Positions 48,935 through 61,100 of a DNA stretch of 64,000 nt are shown here, in pieces. The stretch lies in contig VWZS01007655.1 of the NCBI GenBank assembly GCA_013397075.1, positions 1,325,838-1,389,837 of the forward strand, written 5' to 3'. Origin of the DNA: Rhabdornis inornatus. Taxonomy: Eukaryota; Chordata; Aves; Passeriformes; Rhabdornithidae. A program made the position numbers and the translations under genes. Every line of letters begins with the position of its first letter. Within the stretch, counting starts at the first letter, position 1. The notes beneath the pieces are model-generated. The model was not told where the DNA came from and searched no databases. It saw only the letters and a program-made list of their open reading frames with translations.

Positions 48935-48970
48935 CCGGGGCCGGGGCCGGGGCCGGGGCCGGGGCCGGGG
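48935..48970. repeat. Hexanucleotide CCGGGG repeat, six units
   Basis: Six perfect units of ccgggg on the plus strand, directly upstream of the GDE1 start codon. In the GDE1 transcript this reads as CCCCGG repeats in the 5' UTR. The sequence class is the same as the C9orf72 repeat, at short length. Confidence 0.95.
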
Positions 48971-49063
48971 TCAGAGTCGGGACTGAGGTCAGCGTCGGGG
49001 CCGGGCCGGAACCGCGGCCGCCGCCACTCCTCAGGCCGAGGGGACGGCGGTGCCATCAGCCAG

Positions 49064-49099
49064 CCAATCAGCACCCGCCTGTCAGCCGCAGCAGCCAAT
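49064..49099 (+). promoter_or_regulatory. GDE1: Tandem CCAAT boxes of the GDE1 promoter
   Basis: Two agCCAATcag elements (CCAAT at 49064-49068 and 49095-49099) 31 bases apart in a CpG-rich region. This pair and spacing is typical of NF-Y-regulated promoters. They lie about 130-165 bases upstream of the GDE1 start codon. Confidence 0.65.
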
Positions 49100-49188
49100 C
49101 AGCACTCGTAGCATCCGCCCGGCGGCCGCCGGCCGCGCTGAGGGCGGGCCCGGGCCCCGAGCACCCCCTCAGGTAACGCCGGGAGACG

Positions 49189-49509
49189 CACTGAGGGAAG
49201 AGGGGATGTTACTTACAAAAACATGGGGCGCTGAGAGAAACAGGGACTGTTCCCGATAAACCATGGGGCACTGAGGAAAAGAGGGGCTGTTACCGATATA
49301 ACATGGGGCACTGAGGGAAAGAGGGGCTGTTACCGATAGAACATGGGGCACTGAGAGAAACAGGGACTGTTCCCGATAAACCATGGGGCACTGAGGGAAA
49401 GAGGGGCTGTTACCGATAGAACATGGGGCACTGAGAGAAACAGGGACTGTTACTGATAAAACATGGGGCACTGAGGGAAAGAGGGGCTGTTACCCATAGA
49501 ACATGGTGC
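49189..49509. repeat. 40-bp minisatellite, about eight units
   Basis: The unit beginning atggggcactgag recurs every 40 bases from 49223 to 49503, preceded by a degenerate partial unit. Two unit types differ in their middle (gagaaacagggactgtt versus gaaagaggggctgtt) and largely alternate. Located just upstream of the GDE1 CpG island. Confidence 0.95.
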
Positions 49510-50880
49510 GGATAAAAGGGTGCTAATGGAAGGAAAGGTAGCGCTGTCCAGGGAGTCTCAGAGCACCCGTGTGTATGGAGAGTGTTGAGGGCTTTCCGCA
49601 ACTATGCAAGCTAGCTAATTAGAAACATAACATCCATACTGATTATTTTCCAAGTAATTGCTGGGTTTGTTACATACGACGTTATATATTGTATGTTTTA
49701 TGTAGCTGACTGTGCAGTCGGGCCTGCCCACAGGCCGGGCCCGGGAGCCCCGGAGCCGTGGGAGGAGCCGGCGCTGCCTCCTGCCCGGACCGGGGCGGCT
49801 GCTGCTGCACGGGGACCGCGGCTCCGGCACCCGACACCGGTGTGAACATCCGCCAAGAGTCCAGAGGGATAAGCAGCAGGGCACCAACACAGCCGGTTAA
49901 GTGAAGGTTGGAGAAACTGGGCATGTTTAGGCTAGAAGTGGAATGCAAAGCCGCGGAACTAGCAGTTTGTGTTAACGTAAGTGAGGGTTTTGACTCTCTT
50001 TTTGGTGTCGGTATCTGCGGGAAGGATGGGAAGCAGCTGACTTTCCAGTGAGGAGCTCTGACCAACTAGAGGTAGAACAGGCATGAGGCGATCTTCTGAA
50101 CTGTTGGGGTGGTGTTTTGTTGTTTTTTTTTTTGTTTGTTTTTTGGTTTTTTGTGGGTTTTTTTGGTGTGTGTGTTTTGTTGGTTTTTTTTTTTTAATTG
50201 CTGAGATGAATATTTGTCACATAGTGTCCTAGCTGGTTCTGAGCATCTCAGATACTGTCAGTGGTTTTGTGCTTCTGCCAGCTGTAGCTGAAGAAAAATC
50301 AGAGATATATATGCAGATGCACAGCAAATAATGGACTGTCTAATTAAATGCCTAGCATATTTTAAAAATCTTTTGATAAACAACAGCATTCGTTAAGATT
50401 AAAGATGAAGATTTAAAAAAAACCCCTCAATGATCATTGAAGAGGTAACAGATGACAAAGTTGTTTTTTGAAACAAGAATGACGGCTTTAACAGCTCTAA
50501 ATACTGGGAATTAGATGCTTCCATATATTTACATGAATTATACCTGAGCCAAGGGCTCGCAAACAAGTGTGGATTTTCTTTCCACCTGAGCTGCCTGACA
50601 GGTGAGTGTTACCTGCTGCTGGACTGGCTGGACCGGCAGTTGGCTGGCCCCCGGGCAGGAGGGATAGGATGTCTGTGGTGGTGCCCTCACGGATACTGTC
50701 CTTGTGGATGCTGTCCTCACACAGCACGGGAACAGGTGCGCATGTTTATCTTTCTTATCACAGCGTGCTCGCTGAAACTGATACCTGCGGCGGCACATTT
50801 GTGGTCCTGGCTACACAAGGACTGCACAGCCGTGTGGTATGTAATGGGGTGAAGCAGAACAGAGTACACTCGTGCTAACA
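49510..50880. other. Intergenic region between GDE1 and CCP110
   Basis: Holds a GC-rich cluster at about 49720-49850 and a poly-T/G tract at 50101-50200. No coding exon was recognised. The GC cluster could be an alternative promoter or untranslated exon of CCP110. Confidence 0.5.
50101..50200 (+). repeat. T/G-rich low-complexity tract
   Basis: Poly-T interrupted by G, similar in composition to the tracts at 5.5 kb and 20.3 kb. Confidence 0.85.
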
Positions 50881-51063
50881 GGGGAACTGTCTGAGAGAGT
50901 TATGGCTGGAAATGGCCGGAAATCGGAGCACCGCGATGGCGCTCCATGCCCTCTCATCTCGCGGAGCCGCGGCTGCCTTTGCTGGGCGCTGGCCTAGAGA
51001 TGGCAGAGCTGTCCCGCGGCTGTGTGCAGGGACGGTAACAGGCCACGCCACGAGTGTGTCCGC

Positions 51064-51206
51064 AGGTGTGGGGAGCGGGGCGGAGCGGGCAGCGGAGGCG
51101 GAGCGGGGCGGGCAGCGGAGGCGGAGCGGGGCGGGCAGCGGAGGCGGGCAGCGGAGGCGGAGCGGGGCGGGCAGCGGAGGCGGAGCGGGGCGGGCAGCGG
51201 AGGCGG
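51064..51206. repeat. 23-bp GC-rich minisatellite
   Basis: Units of gcggagcggggcgggcagc plus ggag repeat every 23 bases (agcggag at 51091, 51114, 51137, 51173, 51196), with one shortened 13-base step at 51137-51150. The array runs straight into the assembly gap. Confidence 0.93.
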
Positions 51207-51240
51207 NNNNNNNNNNNNNNNNNNNNNNNNNNNNNNNNNN
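51207..51240. other. Assembly gap, 34 N
   Basis: Run of N at the end of the 23-bp minisatellite; the array length is therefore unknown. Confidence 0.99.
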
Positions 51241-52035
51241 GCCGGGGCTGGGGCCCGTGGGGGGAGCGCTGGGGCCGGGCCGGGGCCGGGGCCCGGGGAA
51301 GGCGATGCATCGGCCCCGGTCTGGGGCGGGCTCGGTGCCCCGGAGCGGGCGAGCAATCGGCCGAAGCGGCGTGCGAGGGAACAAAGCGTTGTCAGGCCTT
51401 GCCAGGCGGTGCGGTGGGGACTGGCAGTGACAGATATTTCAGATATTTGGGCGCTTTTAAGGGGACAAGCCTGCAATTTTTTTTTTTTTTAAATGTAAGT
51501 GTTGGCGTCTGTCATCCAGGGATGTATTGAGACGGAAGCTCACGGGAGTGTGATACAAATTTCAACCACCTAAACATGTAAAGGCTTTTTTTTTTTTTTA
51601 AATACAATTGGGCTGCAATTTTGTTTGGGCTGGTTTTTCCTTGGTTTTTTTTTGTTGTTGTTGTGGTTTTTTTAACAGTTGATAGGATCTGTCTAGTTGT
51701 GGAAGATCTCAAAGGTTTAGTCTTTGATGGAAATTATCTATAGCAGGTGCAATTTTGTAAATCCTGATTATCTCAACGCTTGCTTTCTTCTCTGTATTTG
51801 CGATCGTCATTTTTGCTCATATATGCAGGTTCTCCTTTCATAGGGGATAATAAAGAACAGTTTTGCATGCTTTGTTAATGATAGGAAGAAGACAAACTTA
51901 ATTCGGTTTTCTAATATAGACTTTGCTTTCCTAAAACATAGTGACACAGAATTAGTGGTGATGTTGGTATCCCTTCAATGTCTTGGAAGTACATGAGAGA
52001 ATAATGATAATGTTATTCTTTGCAGCTTAGATAAC

Positions 52036-52179
52036 ATGAAGATGGAGGACTATGAAATATTCTGTAGGAAGCATCTTTCCAGAATCCAAGAGGCAATAAA
52101 AGGAGAAACCTCTTTGACTGTTCAGAACAAAAATGTGTCTCTCATTCAATTCTATGGAGTCCGTGTGCTTTCCCCTCTG
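52036..52179 (+). CDS. CCP110: CCP110 first coding exon
   Basis: Encodes MEDYEIFCRKHLSRIQEAI and ends GVRVLSPL. Exon begins at 52026 after TTTGCAG; donor GTAAGG. Two ATGs two codons apart; 52042 has the better start context (AAGATGG). Confidence 0.93.
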
Positions 52180-55100
52180 GTAAGGCCTTTTTTGACCCTT
52201 TTCCTCCCTGGTGTGCTGGCTGTGCTATTGGCACTGGCTTTGATGTGCACATGTAATGACTCTACGAAGGTCTCTGTGTGAGCTGTCATCTGACCTGCTG
52301 TTTAGTGTATTCTAGGCATTCCTAGCCTTAATCTTACAAAGTAAGGGGTAAAATGTACTTTGTCCCCCATCACACTGACTACATTTCCTTTAATTTTTTA
52401 GAAGTTATCTTCCTAAAGGGAGCACAAATGTTGTTAGTTTTCAATAATGTTACTGCTTGGCTTCATGTAAAATCATACTGACATTTCAAATATTGAACAT
52501 GTGAATTAGTTTAATGGTGTAAAAAAATGTGAATAAGAAATACTGAGATAGTTAAAAAGCTTTTAAGGAAATTTTTTTGCATGTGTTTGTGTCTTCCTCT
52601 AATGTATTCCACAGGCTCATCAATTATGTTAAGTCGTTCTGTGCTAATGCAAATGTAGCTAAGCTGAAGATGGTTGGTAGTTCCTGCAATACTGCAGTCG
52701 ACTTCCTTGTTTCAGTGATGGGAAGAAATGGGAAAGAGTCTCTAACAACAATGTCCAAAAGTCATGATACAGATGTAAATTGCAGATATATTGTCTTTTT
52801 CTTCATTTACAAATGCATGGATATTGTAAGGGTTTTTAGAAAAAATATCTGAATCCTGTGTCAGATTGATATCCTAGCATGTAATGTTCATGGAAAATTT
52901 TATAAATGGTGTTTTAAATTCATGTTTATTTGCATGTGTGCCAAGAAGGCATTTTGTACACTTTCCCTTAAAAATCGGTTAAGAAGCTGGCATTTAACAT
53001 GTACACAAAATCTCAGTTTATTTCTGTTCTGCTAATTGTTTTGTTCTGTTGTTTTTCTTTTGAATTTATTTCTGTAATCCTATATTGAAATTTGCATTTA
53101 GTGATATAAACCATGTTTCTTACACTCTGTTTTGTAGCTTACTCTCGAAAGGAAAAAGGAAATACAGCAGTACAAGGAGAAAGCACTGGAGCTAGAAACC
53201 AGGAAACAGAAGTCCCAGAGAAAAACTTTATTGAATCGTGTTCAGGAGATTGTAGAAAATGTCCAGGTATTGTTAGTCCAAAGCTGCTTCATAGATTTAC
53301 AGAAAATCACTGCTTATAGACATTTAGAGAAAGTGTAGGGGTTTAAGTATTCCCCAGTATAAACATGAAATGAATAGCAGCTAACTCTCCAGAACCAGCA
53401 TTTGCTAGTATTTCATGCTGTGTGTCCTGATAATTGATTATTTACTGATACTTACTGTAGTGCATGGGACTTGCTTTTCACTGCTTCTTTTGCTATATGC
53501 AAAAGACAGAGCTCACTGCTTCTTTTGTAAGAGTGTTGGAAACAACTAGATTGTTAAAACAAGTGAACAGCTCTCTTGTATGAGCTACTTTATTTTCAAG
53601 CTTTTATCTTAATCGTAAAATAATCTATATTCAACTTTATGATTACGGAATTAAAATTACCTTCACAACGGCTTGAATTTCTGTTGTGCGCTTTAAAATT
53701 TTACTGCAACTATTCTTTTTCTTTGCTGCTTCAGTGATGAATTCAGTAGAGGTTTTAATTTAAAAGACTGCTAAATACATCTAATCAAGGAATTATTGTA
53801 AGTCTTTGGAACAGCTGTAATACAGCCTTTAGATTGAACTGTTGCTTAAACAGTTAATACTGAGTTTGTTGAGTTACCAAGGTGGCAAACAGCACTTGGT
53901 AGTTTGCATTGTTTACTAAGTGTGTGTGGCAACAGTCAGCTGGCTTGGGGCTTGACCAGCAGACCAGGAAAGTATGTTCAATACAAAAATAATATAAGGG
54001 TTTTTTTTTTGTTTTTTTTTTTTTCCCCCAAATGTGTCCTTTTAATAACTGAGATGCAGGACATAGAATAACTGTAATATGAAAATCCTTTTGGACAAAT
54101 GCTGGCTAGAAGTAACACGTAATTCTCACTTAAATAAAGTTGTTTTTACTTTTTTTTTTAATTCAAGTGAAGTTTGCAGGAATCTGAGATTCTGAGATTT
54201 CATTGAAAATCTGTCATTTTTAAAAATTTTAATTTGCAGATGAAGAAAGGACCTAGCATGAGTGATGTGAACACATTGGAGGCTGAGAGTTCTTGCCCTG
54301 ATTTGGATTCAAAGTCTTTAACTGACTTCACAGCTCTATCAGATATCAATTCAGCATATTCTCCTGAAAGACACAGTTCCATGGACCTGGAAAAGACACC
54401 AGAACTTAGACCATCAGGTACTGCAGGGCAAATGACATCAAATGTGACAGAAGTAGTTAAAGCAGCAGAAGAAAATGTTTCTTCAAAGCCAGGTGAGAGT
54501 CGCTTCTTGGCGGACATGCCATGTCCAAGGGCTGCATCTCCTGACAAGGTGTGTAACAAGCTCCCCTCTCATGCTCTGCAGAAGCAGGAGGGACGAGTGG
54601 GGTCACCATCGGATGAGGATGTCCAAGATCCGTGTGTAATGAGTCTTCAGAACCTGATAAAGAAGTCTAGGGAGTACTTAGAGAAAGAGCAAAGCAAGCG
54701 TACCTCAAAAAGCAGTTCAAAGAGGAGTACGAGTGAAAGTCATTCGGATAAAGAAAATGATGGTGTTAAAACAACTGACTCTGTGAAAGAGAGGGCAAAG
54801 TTTACAGGCAGAAGTTGCACTGCTCAGACACTTGATAAACCTAGTCTTAACAAATCAAATACCCTTCTCCAAGGCACCTCTATTCATACAAATAACACAA
54901 GTATATCCACTTTATCCAGTTTTTCTAAAGTAGACATACCGATGAGAGTTGGAACACCCCCTTTGGTGGATTCAGATTCAGATGAGGAATTGAAAAAGAA
55001 TTCTATGTTTGAACGTGACAGTAGCATTGTCAGGAGCCTCACAGGCTCTTATGCCAAGTTGCCAAGCCCAGAGCCAAGCATGAGCCCTAAAATGCACCGG

Positions 55101-58100
55101 CGACGCCCAAGACCTTTATCCATGGGACACATCATTATAAACAACCCTGTGAATGCTTACGAGTTAAGTCCTAAAGGCAAGGGTAGAGCAATGGATTTAA
55201 TCATGCAAGATATTGCAGATAAAAACAATGTGTCTGAATCTGTGCCAAAGTTCATGGTGGACTTCACCACAGTTTGCCCTGGCAGAGTTCCTGGTGTCGG
55301 CAGGAGCTCCTCAGGCCCTTGTGATGGGTTGGGGGTTGGCAAACCAAACCGCCATTCCTTCGGGCTCTTTGAAAGCAGGGGAACAGTGTCAGCTATGGTG
55401 GAAGGACAGGTGGTGATGGACCATAGCAGAGGGCCGTACAAAGTAGAGAGCGGTACTAATATGGCACCTCCAAAAGTGAGTGAGCCCTTTGCCATCAGTC
55501 AGTCTGCAGTGACACAGAAGATCCTGGCTGGGAATGAAATGAAACCAGCTACTTTGCCAGAAAACACTAAATGTAATTCTCCAGTGGAACTCAATAAATC
55601 TTACGATGTGGAAAATCCATCTCCACTACTGATGCAGAGCAAGAATATCCAACAGCAGATGGATAATACTCCAAATGTTTCCTCAACAAATGAGCAGTTC
55701 CCAGAAAATTTTGAGAAGGTAAAACGTAGACTTGATTTGGACACCGACAACTGCCAAAAAGAAAACAGTTCTTGTGTTCTAGGAGTTGGAATGGAAGAAC
55801 AAGAGAAGCAGTGGTTGCAAGAACAGAAATATCCTGTGGGATCAGTTTACATTACCAAGAGTGCAGTCCTTGAAAATATGGCAAAAGGTAAAAGATTTCC
55901 CGTGCTTGAGGGTTACTTCTCAGTTTATAAACCTTTGAGAAAAAACCCCAGTGATCATAAGTCATTAGTGTTTCTTTTCAGAAGGCTAGTTTCTCTAATT
56001 TAATTTGACTTCACAAATACTGATTTCCCATTTCAATCTAGAAGTTGGAATTTAGTTTTACTAAGAAAATTGTCTTACGCCACGAAGTCTAAATACGACT
56101 ATTAAAAGAAAAAATAGCCCGTGTAAATTAAAAAAACCCCTGTAGATATTTTCTTCAAATTCAAGATACTGTTACTTTTTCGCATGTCTCTACTAAATGA
56201 GGCTGAAGTGGCATAAATAATGTTAATTCACTCCAGCAATTGTAACAATTCTTAGAGCTGTATTTTCCAAGTCCGTCTTTTAAGACAGGCTTTTGGTGTT
56301 ACTGCTGTTCCATTCACAAGTTTAGTTCAGAAATACAAACTTGCAAATATTTTGAAGGACTAGTAAATGATGGGGTTCTGTGCAGTACCTAATGGGAACT
56401 GGATATCAAGGAAAGCTGATATCAAAGACATCTTTTTTACTTTTTACTGATGATGCAAATTACCTCTGATAAAGGATGGATGTCTCTGGCAAAGATCATA
56501 TAGAAGGTATTTAATACTTGATTTTTTATTATGTATTTTCTTAGAAGATATTTTAAAAACTAAAATGCTGGCCTTTGAAGAAATGAGAAAGAGACTTGAA
56601 GAACAGCATGCACAACAGCTGTCAATTCTGATAGCTGAACAAGAGAGGGAACAGGAGAAATTGCAGAAGGTAAGGTCAGCAGGAAAAATTCTAAGCAAAG
56701 GTTTTGTGTTGTATGGAAGTTTGTCAGGAAGCAGTTGGGTTTGAATGTATATTCTATTGTTTTGCAGAGTTAGAAAAATAGTCTCATGGTTGAATCTTCC
56801 TTTTGTAGGAGCTGGAAGAGCAGGAGAGAAAGTTGAAAGGAAAGAAGGTTACTACAACGGAAATAGAAATTTCCAAAGTGAATATTAACAGTAGGATGGA
56901 GTTGGAGTGGAGGAAAAAAAGTGAAAGTGGCTTGCTGGAAAGTGTGCAGTCTCAGCTGGAGACAGTCCATAACACAAACTCCACCAGCATTGGTAAAACT
57001 GGGAGGGAGGAATATAGATTAAGTGTTGTGATCTAATTTGTTCTACAGTGCCTGACTGGACCAGCTGCCCCATTGTGTGGATAAGTGCAGTGTTCCTGCC
57101 CTAGGGCTGCTCAGGGTACACAGAGGGCTGCTGCCCTCAGCTGGGGACAGCATTTGTGAAACAAAGTCTGTTGCATCTTTGTGTCACTGGCATTTAGCAC
57201 AGGTTCAGCCATCCTTGAACTGTTCCATGTACTGCATTTGTTATGTAACTGTTTTAGGGCACATCCAAGGAAAACAAGCTAAGAATAACCTCCTTTGATC
57301 AAGGATGAGGATGTGGATTTACATCATGTCCCAGGAGGATTATGCTAGTGCCATGTAGCTGCACAGCACTGGGCCAGGTGGTCACATTTGTGTAGAAGGT
57401 TTTGAGGGGCTCTGCCAAGGGTTCCTAACTGCAAGGCAATACAGCTGTAGCTGATGGAACACCTTTCACCTGTTCAGAACATTGTGATAGTTTTGTTCTG
57501 TCTTCTGTTTAGCAGATTTTGCATGGAAATCAATCAGAAACATTCAGCTTGCTTCTTTCCTGTAGCTGACCTTGTAGACAAAGCTGTGACTCCTGAGCTG
57601 AGTGCATCTAGAGAAACAGGCATTACTTCATTGACAGAAGTGTGTATTGAACTGTCTGTTCTGCTTTCTGTGCAGGTTTTGCTCATACAACACCCAACAC
57701 CTTTTCTTCAACAAGTGAAACTTCATTCTATCTCTGGGGACCATCAGGTAGTGGAGTTATAAAAACCTCAGTATGCAGGCCAAGTAATAGGATCAAAACT
57801 AGGTGGACTCAGGTAAGGGAAAAAAATACTTTATTTTAAAAGGCCCGCATGCTTTTGTAAGGCACTGGTAACAGAAAACTTTAGTATTCGTTCCTGTGTC
57901 AGTTTTGATTACGTAAGAGAACTGTGTAGGTTATTTTTCTTGTTCATATATTGCTTCTGCCAAATTATGGTGGGTACTCTGAGCCCAGTCAAAGCTTTAT
58001 CAACAGTTTTTTTGTTACTTAAAAACGTACGTCACTTGATGGATGTTATTTGATAAATAATTCATAATTCTTGTTTTTTTATAAAAAGCTTTGGATTTTT

Positions 58101-61100
58101 TTTAAGGTTTTCAGTCCAGAGATACAAATGAAGTTCGACAAGATCACTGCAGTGGCAAAGGGATTTCTCACTCGTAGACTCCTGCAGACAGAAAAACTGA
58201 AACATCTTAAGCAAACTGTAAAAGTAAGATCAGATTTTTTGTAATAGGCAGCTTCTTCTCCTGTTTGTTTTTGTTCCTGCCTTCCATTGACAAATGAAAT
58301 CCTGCATTTTCTGCTCTCAGAAGATTTTGGGGTTGCACATGAACATGTTTGAATGTTGCACTGCTTATTGTCATAATGTCCAAATCAAACAAATAATTTG
58401 TTTGCTGTGTGTACTGTTTGTAGTGATTGCTTTGTTATGCAGGATTATGCCTGGAGCTTACTCTTATTTTCCCATCTTTCCCAGGATACTCTGGAGTTCA
58501 TAAAAAATTTTCAGTCTGAAGCCCCATTGAAAAGAGGAAGTGTGTCAGCACAAGATGCATCCCTTCATGAAAGAGTAATGGCTCAGGTGACACAATTTAA
58601 ACCTTTTTTTTTTTTTGTCTTTCCTAGCTTTCTGCTTTTGCAACATAAATACATAAAACACTGAGAGTAGCTTTGTTTAGAGTAAAACGTTTAAAGAAGA
58701 GAAGATTCCAGTTTTTGCTTGACACAAAATTATTTGATTTCAAAAAATGGTTTTTAAAATTATGAAGTGTTTTGTTAGGATTGAAAGCAAAAAGAGCTTA
58801 ATGTTCAAAACCATGGGTGTGTAGACTTGATTGAATATTTTATTAACATTTTAATGATTCTTTCCAGCTGCGAGCTGCTCTGTATGACATCCATGACATC
58901 TTTTTCACAATGGAGGCATCAGAGAGAATGAATATTCTGCGTCATGATCGTGAAGTTCGTAAAGAGAAGATGCTCAGGCAAATGGTGTGTTATATTCCAG
59001 GGAATGTAAACTGTTTCAGGACTTCAAGTACTGAGTAATTTCACATTTAAGAGATTCTTCTTCACCCTGTACAATGTTTCTTAAATCTAAATTTTTAATT
59101 ATGGTTTTGTAGATAACTTTCTTCTGTATCCTCTGTTTTTTTAGGATAAAGTAAAGAGCCCAAGAGAGCGAGTGACACTTTCAACAGCTACGCAGAAATC
59201 TCTGGACAGGAAAAAGTACATGAAGTATGTGCAGTTCTTCCTTGGGCCAGGAGGGTTGATGGAAGGAGTTCAAGAGAAGGAGTAGGAGACATAGGAAATA
59301 GTGAGAAGTTTATGGAATAACAGTTTCTTTGCAAACTGACATCTCTGCTAGGAAGAATGAGTAAAAAGCTTTCCAGGTGTCTGATGTCTTGCTAATGGTA
59401 TTTTGCTCTTACTTCTAAGAAACTTCTTGTTTGTAAGGAGAAAAATGTTTGTTCTAAGTTGTGCATTTACACTATAGTGCAGTGGTGGATGCTTAGTTTA
59501 TGGTTGATTTTGCAAACTGTAAAAAATGTCCCAAGTGATTTTATCTATCTAAAATGCCCAGCAATAGAGACATTTGATAGAGTATCTCTGGCAAAGTTTT
59601 TCTGGGGAATGGTAGCAGGCATTACCTTGCAACAAGGTGGACAGTTGTTACACTTGCTCCTGAGCAAAGTGATAATCTGTAGGACTGCTCTGGCAGTATT
59701 ACATGTAGGTGTACTTCCTCATGTAGGCTTTCTCTGAGTGTTTCTGTTCAAAACCTGGATGATGATTTGCTAATTGAAATCTGTTTCAATACTTTTGTTT
59801 CTCTAGGGCTACAGAAATGGGAATACCGAGTAAAAGAATAATTATAAAACAAAAAACTCCTGAAAACCGGTGAGTGATGGTTACTTGAATTAAAATGCTT
59901 TTAAGAAACTGTCTAACAGTGATGGATTCTGTGATTTGTACTGTTGGTTTGCCATTGATCAGCTCAATTCCTGCTACTGTTATAATGAAAATTAATGAAA
60001 TTTGATTTACCATGGCGCAAGGAAAGGGTTTATTAGCTCATTGTAAGTTATTGTATGTTTTCTTCAGAGTCAGTTCTGAAATTTTATCTTCAGAAGTTAT
60101 TTATTTATGGCTTTAAGTCTTGGTGCTCAGGTTAAGGATTTTCTCTGAGATGCACTACTAAGCTTCAGTTTGGCACTACTACTTTCCCTAATATCCTTTA
60201 CTTTGCAGTGGAATTATTGATAATGCTTATCTTTCGGAAGCTGTCAGAAAAGAAGTGGCTTTCTATTGTGAGGAAAGTTTTGTTCCTTGACTGTGTGATT
60301 GTTTGCTCAGATCACAGAAGTTACAGTGTTCAGTACATGTTCAGGCAGACAGCAGCTGCTCTCTTATGAGGCCTGTCTGCACATTTATTTCATATTAAAA
60401 GTCAGATACCTGGCATCCCTTAAAAACAGATTTTATCCCATGTTTACCCAAAGGCTTTGAAGACATGCTGTCTACACATACAATTCAGCCTTCAAGGACT
60501 ACTGTAGGCAATTCAGCCCTTTCTCCTGTATGTTCTCATCAGTGACTGGGAACCCAAGGCACTGTTGAGGGACATCTATATGTGTGCTTTTTTCTTTCTT
60601 TGTTTTAAATAGTGGAAGTAGTAATCCAGACACTTTGCCTGTAAGTCATTTGCTTTACAAAACCTGCTAGCCTTTCTGAATTTGTTATGTGAAACGATGC
60701 ATAATTTGGTATTTCTTGAGACACTTTTATTTTTAAAGGGAAAAAGCACTAATAAAAGTTTGTGTTCTAACAGCATACTTCAACCAAACCAAGGACAGAA
60801 TGCTCCAGTTCATAGACTGCTTTGCAGACAAGGGTAAGAGCACAGCTTGTTTCTAGCCTAAAGATGAAACTCAATGCAAAGTGCAAGAACAGTGATTGAT
60901 GAATAATATTTACACATAACAGTACAACTGTTGTTCAGAGTAAAAATAATTACTTCTCTCAGTATTTTGAGAGACTGATGAAGCTTTATTTTACGTTATA
61001 CTGCAGGATAATATTTATTGCTGTCATCCTCTTGTGTATTGTCTTCATTTACACTGTTCCAACATTTCTATTTGTAGCATTCATTCCATGAAGCTTTGTG

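Larger units (their letters stand above)
48600..49180. promoter_or_regulatory. GDE1: CpG island over GDE1 promoter and exon 1
   Basis: Dense CpG and GC-rich sequence covering GDE1 exon 1, the hexanucleotide repeat and the CCAAT boxes, ending near the minisatellite. Confidence 0.85.
50900..51430 (+). promoter_or_regulatory. CCP110: CpG island, likely CCP110 promoter
   Basis: Strongly GC/CpG-rich, interrupted by a minisatellite and a short gap, about 0.6-1.1 kb upstream of the first CCP110 coding exon. Probably contains the transcription start and an untranslated first exon; its donor was not identified. Confidence 0.65.

Noticed and set aside
48931..49056. Upstream in-frame ATG giving GDE1 a Pro/Gly N-terminal extension
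   Set aside because: The extension is encoded by the hexanucleotide repeat, and the ATG at 48933 aligns with the mammalian N-terminus and its hydrophobic segment.
48521..49176. Long plus-strand frames opposite GDE1 exon 1
   Set aside because: GC-rich DNA lacks stops in several frames; only the minus frame matches the GDE1 family.
49169..49471. 100-codon minus-strand frame with a repeating protein pattern
   Set aside because: It is produced by the 40-bp minisatellite; the periodic residues follow from repeat length and there is no conserved domain.
49189..49509. Regularly spaced repeat resembling a CRISPR array
   Set aside because: Units are directly abutting with no unique spacers, and this is a vertebrate genome; it is a minisatellite.
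50875..51530. Several long Arg/Gly- or Pro-rich frames near the second gap
   Set aside because: They follow from the 23-bp GC minisatellite and from Ns, not from a gene.
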